From an uncultured Prevotella sp. (lineage in GTDB: Bacteria; Bacteroidota; Bacteroidia; Bacteroidales; Bacteroidaceae), in assembly GCA_905234145.1 (NCBI GenBank), contig CAJOGK010000015.1, positions 1 through 64,000 on the forward strand: a stretch of DNA of 64,000 nucleotides. Reading direction: 5' to 3'. The translations under genes and the position numbers were made by a program. Of the stretch, positions 35,711 to 43,518 are shown piece by piece (position 1 is the stretch's first letter; each line of letters begins with the position of its first letter). Under the pieces are notes generated by a model. That model was not told where the DNA came from, did not search any database, and saw only the letters and a list, made by a program, of their open reading frames with translations.

Positions 35711-36646
35711 TTATTCTTGCGGACCTTTCATGTCCTTATGTGTGAAACTCAGCGATGTTATATCCTCCTTCATCTCATCAATCACTTTCAGCAAGTACTG
35801 GCCATATTGGTTCTTGAGCATTGGTTTTGCCAATTCTCGCATCTTCTCTTCGGAAATCCAGCCATTGCGATAGGCAATACCTTCCAAGCAAGCGACCTTC
35901 AATCCCTGACGTTTCTCTATTACTTCTACAAAGGTTGATGCTTCTGCGAGAGAGTCATGTGTACCTGTATCTAACCAAGCGAAGCCTCTTCCAAAGACCT
36001 GCACTTTCAACTCACCATCTTTCAAAAATTCCTGATTTACTGTTGTAATCTCCAATTCACCACGAGCTGATGGTTTTATATGCTTCGCTACATCCAACAC
36101 TTTATTGGGATAGAAGTACAAACCTACAACAGCATAGTTGCTCTTTGGCTCTTTGGGTTTCTCTTCAATGCTCAGACAGTTCCCTTCACGGTCAAATTCA
36201 GCCACTCCATAGCGTTCAGGGTCTGACACCCAATAGCCAAAAACAGTAGCCTTGCCATTGTTATCAGCATCGTTCACTGCATTACGCAACAGCTTAGTAA
36301 AGCCCGCACCATAGAAGATATTATCACCAAGAACCAGACAGGCGCTGTCATTTCCAATAAACTTCTCACCAATAATGAAAGCTTGCGCCAATCCATCTGG
36401 GCTGGGTTGTTCTGCGTATTCAAAATGAACACCATAGTCTGAACCGTCACCCAAGAGGCGCTTAAAGCCTGGCAAATCGTAAGGAGTTGAAATTATCAAT
36501 ATATCTCTGATACCAGCCAGCATCAGCGCAGAGATAGGATAATAAACCATTGGTTTATCATAAATTGGGAGGAGTTGCTTTGAGACTCCTTTGGTTATAG
36601 GGTATAATCTAGTGCCGGAACCACCGGCAAGTACTATTCCTTTCAT
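35711..36646 (-). CDS. rfbA: glucose-1-phosphate thymidylyltransferase
   Basis: Makes dTDP-glucose from glucose-1-phosphate and d[16 protein letters not shown] at the N-terminus, [23 protein letters not shown] and the C-terminal [13 protein letters not shown] are all present. At 311 residues it has a slightly long acidic C-terminal tail. It is the first enzyme gene of the locus after upxY. rfbB, rfbC and rfbD are absent here, so the dTDP-glucose appears to be used for an amino-dideoxy sugar with help from genes elsewhere. Confidence 0.95.
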   Translation of the reverse strand: MKGIVLAGGSGTRLYPITKGVSKQLLPIYDKPMVYYPISALMLAGIRDILIISTPYDLPGFKRLLGDGSDYGVHFEYAEQPSPDGLAQAFIIGEKFIGNDSACLVLGDNIFYGAGFTKLLRNAVNDADNNGKATVFGYWVSDPERYGVAEFDREGNCLSIEEKPKEPKSNYAVVGLYFYPNKVLDVAKHIKPSARGELEITTVNQEFLKDGELKVQVFGRGFAWLDTGTHDSLAEASTFVEVIEKRQGLKVACLEGIAYRNGWISEEKMRELAKPMLKNQYGQYLLKVIDEMKEDITSLSFTHKDMKGPQE

Positions 36647-36738
36647 AAATATAATAATTGGGAAATAAAGGATGTCTGAAGGATGTTAGAAGGAAGAGCG
36701 AAGGATGGATATACGATGTTAGATGGATGATGGCTGAT

Positions 36739-36763
36739 GTTAGATGTTGCCATCCGGATTCAC
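36739..36763. repeat. right copy of the 25-bp perfect inverted repeat
   Basis: Exact reverse complement of 1057-1081. Read on the minus strand it ends a 22-codon frame starting at an ATG near 36806 and encoding ...VNPDGNI-stop, the same C-terminus as the gene at 547-1080. Confidence 0.85.
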
Positions 36764-36859
36764 ATATTGTCTAAGGAGATTAGGAATATAGGAGAAAGCA
36801 TTAAGCATGGATGATGGAAGATGTCAGATGTCAGATGAAAGAAGGATTTTTTGAAACTG

Positions 36860-36888
36860 CTGCTGCCGTGCGCTCACGGCAGGAGCAG
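36860..36888. repeat. strong inverted repeat between upxY and rfbA
   Basis: CTGCCGTG (36863-36870), a four-base loop, then CACGGCAG (36875-36882), with three more pairs possible outside. No T-run follows in either direction, so it is not a standard intrinsic terminator. It could be a processing or pausing site in the locus transcript. Confidence 0.5.
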
Positions 36889-36931
36889 GGAGACATGTAA
36901 TTCACTTGGGATGTGTACGACATTGTCTATA

Positions 36932-37693
36932 TTATTTGACAGACCGTTTTAAATCTTCAACAGATAATGTGAACTTGAAACAGCCAATCTTATCGAGGAT
37001 GACAGTAGCCCTTTTTTTGCCGTTTACCATCTCTACAGTGCCCTTCAGACCTTTCAGAACCTCAGACTCTGAGAGAAAACCGTCGTTAAGAGCCACTTCA
37101 TCATTAACCTGTGGTGGCACCTCTTCAGAATACTCGACATCACCATCTGCCAGTTCAAGCACAGATTTGAGCGCACGGATCTGGGCGTCAGGGACGCGAG
37201 CAAAGTCACGAAAGCCTTCTTTGGTTCTTGAAAGCGTAGGATCGACCACACAATGGGTCAAGAGATTACACTGTTTAAGGACTTCCACGCGATGGGACTC
37301 GTCGACTCTGATGAATACCTTGCCACGAATAACAACCTTTTCTACCAGTTTTTTGGGGCCATTTAATTGTTTGCCTTTGGGGGATGTCCTGACTTTCTTT
37401 TGCTGGACGGCAGCGTAGGCCTCTATCTCAAAAGGCATGTTGTTTGAATCATTGAAAAAGGCGCAAGTTTCTATCTCTTTGTTTCGCTTGACGCCATAGA
37501 CATACCAGGCTGTAGGGTCAAACACCTTCTGGACAACGGGTTTTTCCTTCTCCTGATGGAGAATCCGGTTGGTGGTCAGGCTGCGTAACCGACGATAATT
37601 TTTGGGAACTTTGGGGCACGGCTCCGCCGCAGGCCCCCTGTTTTCACTTTGAGCCTCAATACCAAAAATTAACGCTTTAGAGTCGTCTAACAT
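36932..37693 (-). CDS. upxY: UpxY-type NusG-like transcription antiterminator
   Basis: First gene of the polysaccharide locus. The NusG N-terminal domain begins at AWYVYGVKRNKEIE (about 62-75) and includes the central LNGPKKLVEKVVIRGKVF region; the C-terminal KOW-like part is LKGLKGTVEMVNGKKR onward (about 212-250). UpxY proteins travel with RNA polymerase and let it read through their own long capsule operon. At 253 residues it is longer than the usual ~170-180, with an extra ~55-residue N-terminus. The Gly/Ala/Pro-rich region at 19-30 makes a later start possible. Preceded by a ~400-base structured leader. Confidence 0.85.
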   Translation of the reverse strand: MLDDSKALIFGIEAQSENRGPAAEPCPKVPKNYRRLRSLTTNRILHQEKEKPVVQKVFDPTAWYVYGVKRNKEIETCAFFNDSNNMPFEIEAYAAVQQKKVRTSPKGKQLNGPKKLVEKVVIRGKVFIRVDESHRVEVLKQCNLLTHCVVDPTLSRTKEGFRDFARVPDAQIRALKSVLELADGDVEYSEEVPPQVNDEVALNDGFLSESEVLKGLKGTVEMVNGKKRATVILDKIGCFKFTLSVEDLKRSVK

Positions 37694-38104
37694 ACTCTTT
37701 ATCTGACTGTTACGTCAGTGCGTTTTGGAATCAGCGAAGCTCAAAATGGAAACTTGGTCGGAGATGACCTAAGAATACAAAAAGAGCGTGAACCTCACTC
37801 TGCCCGCCTGTCTCTTTAGGTCCTGAGAAAACCTTTGCTATAAACAGACAGAATTCATGCTCACGCCGTTGGATTATATATGTACACACCCGTGAAGTGT
37901 GCGGAGGCTTACTAAAAGCCTCTCAGCACACCGACGGGGCGTTATATAACCACGTCCTAAGCATCCACTCTGCAATGTCTTCGATAGCAATTTTTTGAAT
38001 TTCTCAGGTTCAAAGAAACCGAAAAACACGCGTTGTAAGACGCTGTACCAATAAATATTGCGCCCACACCTTCACTGCCTCAATGGGCAAGTACGGCGTG
38101 ATAG
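37694..38104 (-). promoter_or_regulatory. structured 5' leader of upxY with candidate pseudoknot
   Basis: A long untranslated stretch precedes upxY. On the minus strand, GCGTGAGC (37866-37859) can pair with GTTCACGC (37793-37786), and inside it CTGTCT (37851-37846) with AGACAG (37813-37808). A loop segment GACCTAA (37822-37816) matches TTAGGTC (37772-37766) downstream, giving a pseudoknot arrangement. A separate strong hairpin spans 37931-37897. A U-run follows the outer stem. Such leaders are where UpxY-type factors act, so an attenuation role is likely by inference. Confidence 0.5.
37779..37800 (-). terminator. candidate attenuator in the upxY leader
   Basis: On the minus strand GAGTGAGGTTCACGCTC folds as a short hairpin and is followed at once by five T residues. 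Its 3' arm is also the partner of the upstream GCGTGAGC, so the two foldings exclude each other. The stem is weak (about five pairs). Confidence 0.35.
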
Positions 38105-38110
38105 CGGGTG

Positions 38111-38118
38111 CAAAGGTA
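38111..38118 (-). promoter_or_regulatory. -7 box of the polysaccharide locus promoter
   Basis: TACCTTTG on the minus strand at the expected distance to begin the upxY leader. A -33 TTTG at normal spacing is not evident. I see no inverted repeats tightly flanking it, so no sign of a classical small invertible promoter. Confidence 0.5.
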
Positions 38119-38157
38119 CAAAATAATTCTCACATACCTATTATATATTTATTAAAA

Positions 38158-38192
38158 ATTGCATTTTATTATCAATTTTCAATTATTATTCG
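38158..38192. repeat. TTATCAATTTTCAATTATT-type word repeat before radA
   Basis: Short AATT-rich quasi-tandem words just upstream of the radA promoter box. The same type precedes pgk (39601-39632) and mmdB (48777-48806). Confidence 0.5.
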
Positions 38193-38200
38193 TACCTTTG
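38193..38200 (+). promoter_or_regulatory. -7 box of radA
   Basis: TACCTTTG lies nine bases before the radA ATG, so the transcript would have almost no leader. It is divergent from the polysaccharide locus promoter. Confidence 0.5.
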
Positions 38201-38208
38201 CATCGATT

Positions 38209-39588
38209 ATGGCAAAAGATAAAACAGCATACGTGTGTTCCAAAATCGCCTAAGTGGATTGGCAAATGCCCCGCCTGTGGGCAATGGAACACCTTTAAAG
38301 AGATTCGCATTGCAGGCGACACAAAGCAAAAGGCTGCTACCACGGCAGCAGCCTCTGCGGGGCATGCCCTACGAAAGAACAAGGTACTGAAACTACACGA
38401 TATCTCTAATCAGGACGATCCTCGCATCGATATGCACGATGAGGAGCTAAACCGTGTTTTGGGCGGTGGACTCGTTCCTGGCAGTATCGTCTTATTAGGT
38501 GGAGAACCAGGCATCGGAAAATCCACGCTCTCGCTCCAAACAATGCTTCGCATGCCTGAGAAAAAATGAGCGGCGAGGAAAGTGCACACCAGCTGAAAAT
38601 GAGAGCCAACCGTCTCACCTCTCACCTCTCACCCCTCACCTCTGATGAGAATTTTCTCATCCTATGTGAAAACTCATTAGAAAACATCTTCGACCATATC
38701 AAAGACGAGCAACCCGAATTAGTGATTATCGACTCTATCCAGACCATCATGACAGAAGATGTGGAGTCGAATGCAGGCTCCATCGCACAGGTGCGCGAAT
38801 GTGCCTCAGCCCTACTCCGATTCGCCAAGACCAGTGGCATACCCGTTATGCTGATAGGTCATATTACCAAAGAAGGCACACTCGCCGGTCCTAAGATTTT
38901 GGAGCATATTGTGGATACCGTTATCCAGTTTGAGGGTGATCAGCATTATATGTATCGTATCCTCCGTTCTATCAAAAATCGTTTTGGCTCTACAGCGGAA
39001 CTTGGTATCTACGAGATGCAGCAAAATGGCTTGCGACAGGTATCTAATCCTTCTGAACTATTGCTTACCCAAGATCACGACGGACTTTCGGGTATTGCCA
39101 TCTCTTCTGCCATCGAGGGTGTAAGACCTTTTTTGGTAGAGACGCAGGCACTTGTATCGACAGCAGCATACGGCACCCCCCAGCGTTCTGCCACAGGTTT
39201 CGATCAGCGACGCCTAAACATGCTGCTGGCGGTGCTTGAAAAGCGCGTAGGCTTTAAACTTATGCAGAAAGATGTGTTTATCAATATTGCAGGTGGCTTG
39301 CGTGTGACTGACCTAGCGATGGACCTCTCCATTATCGCAGCTGTGCTCTCATCGAATGTTGATACCCCGATAGAAAGTGGATGGTGTATGTGTGGTGAGG
39401 TAGGACTCTCTGGCGAGGCGCGCCCAGTAAACCGTATTGAGCAACGTATCGCAGAAGCTGAGAAGCTGGGATTTACAGATATGATTATCCCCAAGCACAA
39501 TCTGCAGGGCTTCGATCAGAAGAAATATCACATCCAGCTACACCCTGTTCGCAAGGTAGAAGAGGCACTTAGAGCCCTATTTGGATAA
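38209..39588 (+). pseudogene. radA: radA, DNA repair ATPase, with two frameshifting deletions
   Basis: RadA/Sms helps process recombination intermediates. ATG at 38209 starts MAKDKTAYVCS, but about 11 bases that should encode the second half of the first CxxC zinc motif are missing near 38238, and the frame stops. The frame SPKWIGKCPACGQWNTFKE to MPEKK continues to 38569 and includes Walker A GEPGIGKST. A second loss of about 10 bases near 38564 removes VLYV before SGEESAHQLKMRA; the rest (to 39588) is open, with the KNRFG motif and Lon-like C-terminus. RLTSHLSPLTSDEN at 38610-38650 is encoded by CTCACCTCTCACC words. Either a real pseudogene or an assembly defect. Confidence 0.85.
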
Positions 39589-39600
39589 AAAAGTATAAAT

Positions 39601-39632
39601 TCTCAATTATCAATTGTCAATTATCAATTAAA
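39601..39632. repeat. TCAATTATCAATT word repeat before pgk
   Basis: Three imperfect copies of a TCAATTAT/GTCAATT word just upstream of the pgk promoter box. Confidence 0.6.
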
Positions 39633-39637
39633 ATTTG

Positions 39638-39645
39638 TAACTTTG
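39638..39645 (+). promoter_or_regulatory. -7 box of pgk
   Basis: TAACTTTG fits TAnnTTTG and lies 48 bases before the pgk ATG. Confidence 0.55.
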
Positions 39646-39693
39646 CACTCGCTTTTAAAGGCTATTTTTCACATTATTAATAATAATACAATT

Positions 39694-40965
39694 ATGACTA
39701 TCAACGAATTCAACTTTGCCGGTAAGAAGGCAATCGTACGTGTAGATTTCAACGTACCCCTCGATGAGAATGGTAAAATCACTGATGACACCCGTATCCG
39801 TGGTGCTCTGCCTACCCTGAAGAAGATTCTGGCCGATGGTGGTGCTACAATCATTATGAGCCACATGGGTAAGCCCAAGGGTAAGGTAAACCCAAAGCTC
39901 TCTCTGGGTCAGATCCGCGAGGCTGTGGAGAATGCTCTGGGCGTTCCCGTTGCTTTTGCTCCTGACTGCGCTAAGGCTGCTGACGCTGCTGCTGCCCTGA
40001 AGATGGGTGAGGCGCTGCTGCTTGAGAACCTGCGCTACTATCCTGAGGAAGAGGGTAAGCCCGTAGGTGTTGAAAAGGGTACTCCTGAGTACGACGAGGC
40101 TAAGAAGGCTATGAAGGCCAGCCAGAAGGAGTTTGCCAAGACTCTGGCCAGCTATGCTGACTGCTACGTTATGGATGCCTTCGGTACAGCTCACCGCAAG
40201 CACGCTTCTACTGCTGTTATCGCCGACTACTTCGACGCTGACAACAAGATGCTGGGCCTGCTGATGGAGAAGGAGGTTCAGGCTGTTGACAATGTTCTGA
40301 GCAACATCAAGCGTCCTTTCGTTGCCATCATGGGTGGTTCTAAGGTTTCTTCTAAGATCGGTATCATTGAGAACCTGCTCGGTAAGGTTGATAAGCTCAT
40401 CCTCTGCGGTGGTATGACCTACACCTTCGCCAAGGCTCACAATGGTGAGATCGGTCAGTCTATTGTTGAGCTCGACAAGCTGGATGTAGCCCTGGGCGTT
40501 GAGGAGCTGGCTAAGAAGAATGGCGTAGAACTCGTTCTGGGTTCTGACTGCACAGCTACCAACGGTCTCGACTTTGACACCATGACCGTAAAGCCTGGTT
40601 CTAAGATCATTACTTGCCCAGCCAACGAGATTCCCGCTGACCTGCAGGGTGTAGATGCTGGTCCAGAGAGCCAGAAGGCATTCAAGGAGGCCATTAAGGG
40701 TGCAAAGACTATCCTGTGGAATGGTCCTGCCGGTGTATTCGAGTGCGACGATTTCACTGCTGGTTCTCGCGCTATCGGTGATGCGATTGCTGAGGCAACA
40801 GCAGAGGGTGCATTCTCTCTGATTGGTGGTGGTGACTCTGTAGCTTGCGTTAACAAGTTCGGTCTCGCAGACAAGGTATCTTACATCTCTACTGGTGGTG
40901 GTGCTCTGCTCGAAGCCATCGAAGGTAAGGTGCTCCCAGGCGTTGCAGCCATAAAGGGTGAGTAA
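39694..40965 (+). CDS. pgk: phosphoglycerate kinase
   Basis: Transfers phosphate from 1,3-bisphosphoglycerate to ADP in glycolysis. [13 protein letters not shown] (the 3-PG-binding Arg/Asp/Asn), [40 protein letters not shown] and GGGDSV are all present in order. ATG at 39694 gives 423 residues, normal for Bacteroidetes; an upstream in-frame ATG at 39643 is rejected because it lies inside the promoter region. Codon use is strongly biased to a few codons, as in highly expressed genes. Confidence 0.97.
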   Translation: MTINEFNFAGKKAIVRVDFNVPLDENGKITDDTRIRGALPTLKKILADGGATIIMSHMGKPKGKVNPKLSLGQIREAVENALGVPVAFAPDCAKAADAAAALKMGEALLLENLRYYPEEEGKPVGVEKGTPEYDEAKKAMKASQKEFAKTLASYADCYVMDAFGTAHRKHASTAVIADYFDADNKMLGLLMEKEVQAVDNVLSNIKRPFVAIMGGSKVSSKIGIIENLLGKVDKLILCGGMTYTFAKAHNGEIGQSIVELDKLDVALGVEELAKKNGVELVLGSDCTATNGLDFDTMTVKPGSKIITCPANEIPADLQGVDAGPESQKAFKEAIKGAKTILWNGPAGVFECDDFTAGSRAIGDAIAEATAEGAFSLIGGGDSVACVNKFGLADKVSYISTGGGALLEAIEGKVLPGVAAIKGE

Positions 40966-40991
40966 TCATACAAACGTTTACGTATAAAAAT

Positions 40992-41028
40992 ATCCCAGTA
41001 TGCGATACAGCGTACTGGGATTTTTTTT
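40992..41028 (+). terminator. intrinsic terminator after pgk
   Basis: ATCCCAGTA (40992-41000), a 12-base loop, TACTGGGAT (41013-41021), then a run of T residues. The end of the T-run overlaps the -7 box of the next gene. Confidence 0.85.
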
Positions 41029-41035
41029 ACCTTTG
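41028..41035 (+). promoter_or_regulatory. -7 box of the gene at 41077
   Basis: TACCTTTG directly abuts the T-run of the pgk terminator. Confidence 0.5.
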
Positions 41036-41076
41036 CACTATCAAAAAACAAACAACGATTAAATATATAAAAAGCT

Positions 41077-41322
41077 ATGAGTAAGAAATTTGTTATCGGA
41101 GACCGTTTGAAGGATGAGTGGATTTCAGTTCTGGACACAGAGAAGAAGAAACTCGAGTTTACAAATCATCTGGCAAGTGCCAAGGAATACCTGCTTGAGG
41201 AGGATGCCCAGCAGAACCTGCAGAAAATTCAGGAGACTGGCTATTTCAGCGACTTGCAGATTTACATGAAGGAGGACAATAAAGCCTACAAGATTGACGA
41301 GCGCGACTCGTTCCAGTCTTAA
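41077..41322 (+). CDS. small conserved-looking hypothetical protein (81 aa)
   Basis: A charged, helical, soluble protein with its own promoter box and terminator. The sequence (SKKFVIGDRLKDEWISVLD at the start, LEEDAQQNLQKIQETGYFSDL later) has no recognised domain. Transcription as a single-gene unit with strong signals suggests a real, well-expressed small protein. Confidence 0.75.
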   Translation: MSKKFVIGDRLKDEWISVLDTEKKKLEFTNHLASAKEYLLEEDAQQNLQKIQETGYFSDLQIYMKEDNKAYKIDERDSFQS

Positions 41323-41328
41323 AAAAAA

Positions 41329-41356
41329 GCCCCAGCCGATTGGCTGGGGCTTTTTT
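41329..41356. terminator. bidirectional terminator between the 41077 gene and mutB
   Basis: GCCCCAGCC (41329-41337) and GGCTGGGGC (41342-41350) with A-run before and T-run after, so it works on both strands for the two converging genes. Confidence 0.9.
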
Positions 41357-41374
41357 CACCGTTACTTTGGCTGT

Positions 41375-43518
41375 TTATTCTTTATCAAGAAGAATCTTCA
41401 TCATTTCGACGGCAGCTTTTGCCACTGAGGTACCTGGACCAAAGATGGCAGCTACACCTGCTTTATAGAGGAAGTCGTAGTCCTGAGCAGGAATAACACC
41501 ACCAGCGATAACCATGATGTCTTCACGACCCAGTTTCTTCAATTCCTCAATCAACTGTGGAATGAGCGTCTTGTGTCCGGCAGCAAGTGAAGAAGCACCC
41601 ACTACATGTACATCGTTCTCAACAGCCTCGCGAGCTGCCTCCTCCGGTGTCTGGAACAATGGTCCCATATCTACGTCGAAACCACAGTCTGCGTAGCCAG
41701 TAGCTACAACCTTAGCACCACGGTCGTGACCATCCTGACCCATCTTGGCGATGAAAATACGAGGACGACGACCTTCCTTCTCTGCGAACTCATCAGTCAG
41801 TTTGCAAGCTAACTCGAAGTCGCTATCATTCTTAGATTCTGAACTATACACGCCTGAAATTGTTCTGATTACTGCTTTATAACGACCTACGATCTCTTCG
41901 CAGGCATCTGAAATCGTGCAGCCTTCACTGCCAAGTCGAGCAGGTTGTTCTTCGACTTCTTGCCCTCGTTGAACTCACGAACACACTCGGTAATCTCCTT
42001 AAGGGCAGCCTGACAAGCAGCCTCATCGCGATTGGCACGAAGCTCCTTCAGGTTTTCTACCTGCTGCAAACGTACTGCGGTGTTGTCAACCTCAAGAATA
42101 TCAATAGGATCCTCATGCTCCAGACGATACTTGTTGGTACCAACAATGGTCTGAACACCAGAGTCAATACGAGCCTGAGTACGAGCTGCAGCCTCCTCGA
42201 TACGCATCTTAGGCAGACCTGTCTCGATGGCCTTGGCCATACCGCCAAGTTTCTCAATTTCCTGGATATGCTCCCAAGCCTTATGAACCAGCTCGTTAGT
42301 CAGGGTCTCTACATAGTAAGAACCTGCCCATGGATCAATCTGCTTACACACCTTCGTCTCATTCTGGATGTAGATCTGGGTGTTACGAGCGATACGAGCA
42401 GAGAAGTCTGTAGGCAGAGCGATAGCCTCATCAAGGGCATTGGTGTGCAGAGACTGGGTGTGACCCAGCACAGCAGCCATAGCCTCGATACAGGTACGGC
42501 CTACGTTGTTGAAGGGATCCTGCTCGGTGAGCGACCAACCAGAGGTCTGAGAGTGGGTACGCAGAGCCAGCGACTTAGGATTCTTGGCACCGAAGCTCTT
42601 CACAATCTTTGCCCACAACAGACGACCAGCACGCATCTTGGCAATCTCCATGAAGTGGTTCATACCGATAGCCCAGAAGAAGCTGAGTCGTGGTGCAAAA
42701 GCATCCACATCGATACCGGCATTCACACCTGTACGCAGGTAGTCCATACCATCTGCCAATGTGTAAGCCAACTCGATATCAGCTGTAGCGCCAGCCTCCT
42801 GCATGTGATAACCTGAGATAGAGATACTATTGAACTTAGGCATCTTCTGCGAGGTATACTCGAAGATATCAGCGATAATCTTCATTGAGAATGCAGGGGG
42901 ATAGATATAGGTGTTACGAACCATGAACTCCTTCAAGATATCGTTCTGGATGGTTCCTGCCATCTCCTCCAACTGAGCGCCCTGCTCAAGACCTGCAACG
43001 ATGTAGAATGCCAGGATAGGCAGTACGGCACCGTTCATAGTCATAGATACAGACATCTTGTTGAGGGGGATACCCGAGAAGAGCACCTTCATGTTCTCCT
43101 CATTGCAGATAGACACACCAGCCTTACCCACATCACCCACTACACGTGCATTATCCGGGTCGTAACCACGGTGTGTAGGCAGGTCGAAGGCAACAGAAAG
43201 ACCTTTCTGACCAGAAGCCAGGTTACGACGATAGAAAGCATTTGACTCCTCTGCAGTAGAGAATCCAGCATACTGACGAATCGTCCACGGGCGGAAAGGA
43301 TACATCATTGAATACGGGCCACGAAGATAAGGAGGAATACCGGCTGTAAAGTCGAGGTGTTCCATACCTTCGAGGTCTTCTTTCGTATAAACAGGGCGTA
43401 CCTCGATGTGCTCAGGGGTTTTCCAGTTTTCTACGATTCCATTGTCTTTAATCCACTTGGCACCATCTTGAGCCTTGATGCCTGCATAGATATCAATATC
43501 TTTAAATTGTTTACGCAT
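41375..43518 (-). pseudogene. mutB: methylmalonyl-CoA mutase large subunit, split by a frameshift
   Basis: Interconverts succinyl-CoA and (R)-methylmalonyl-CoA with cobalamin, in the succinate-to-propionate route. The substrate barrel runs from ATG 43518 and stops at 41887; the B12 domain continues in another frame to 41375 with [15 protein letters not shown], the DxHxxG cobalamin motif. Near 41936, between KAA(R) and (I)[11 protein letters not shown] in the shifted frame, about 22 bases are missing. Total length without the lesion would be about 713. The gene overlaps mutA by eight bases. Both halves are well conserved, so the break is recent or an assembly error. Confidence 0.87.

Larger units (their letters stand above)
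36647..36931. repeat. gene-free interval of word repeats between upxY and rfbA
   Basis: No gene is seen. On the minus strand the interval carries CATCTGACATCTTCC / CATCTAACATC words (about 36665-36740 and 36805-36845), a short run resembling the CTCCTTAGAC block of 1131-1186 (about 36764-36800), and the right copy of the 25-bp inverted repeat. The same elements lie in the interval at 1081-1283 in opposite orientation. Confidence 0.75.

Noticed and set aside
36860..36888. Intrinsic terminator between upxY and rfbA
   Set aside because: The stem is strong, but neither strand has a T-run after it.
38000..38200. Possible small invertible promoter as in Bacteroides capsule loci
   Set aside because: I found no pair of inverted repeats tightly flanking the TACCTTTG boxes in this interval.
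39643..39693. Longer pgk start at 39643
   Set aside because: This ATG would place the start inside the promoter -7 box region, and the family's conserved N-terminus begins at 39694.
39655..40440. Long minus-strand open frame opposite pgk
   Set aside because: It is a shadow of the strongly biased codons of pgk. The pgk frame is complete and conserved.
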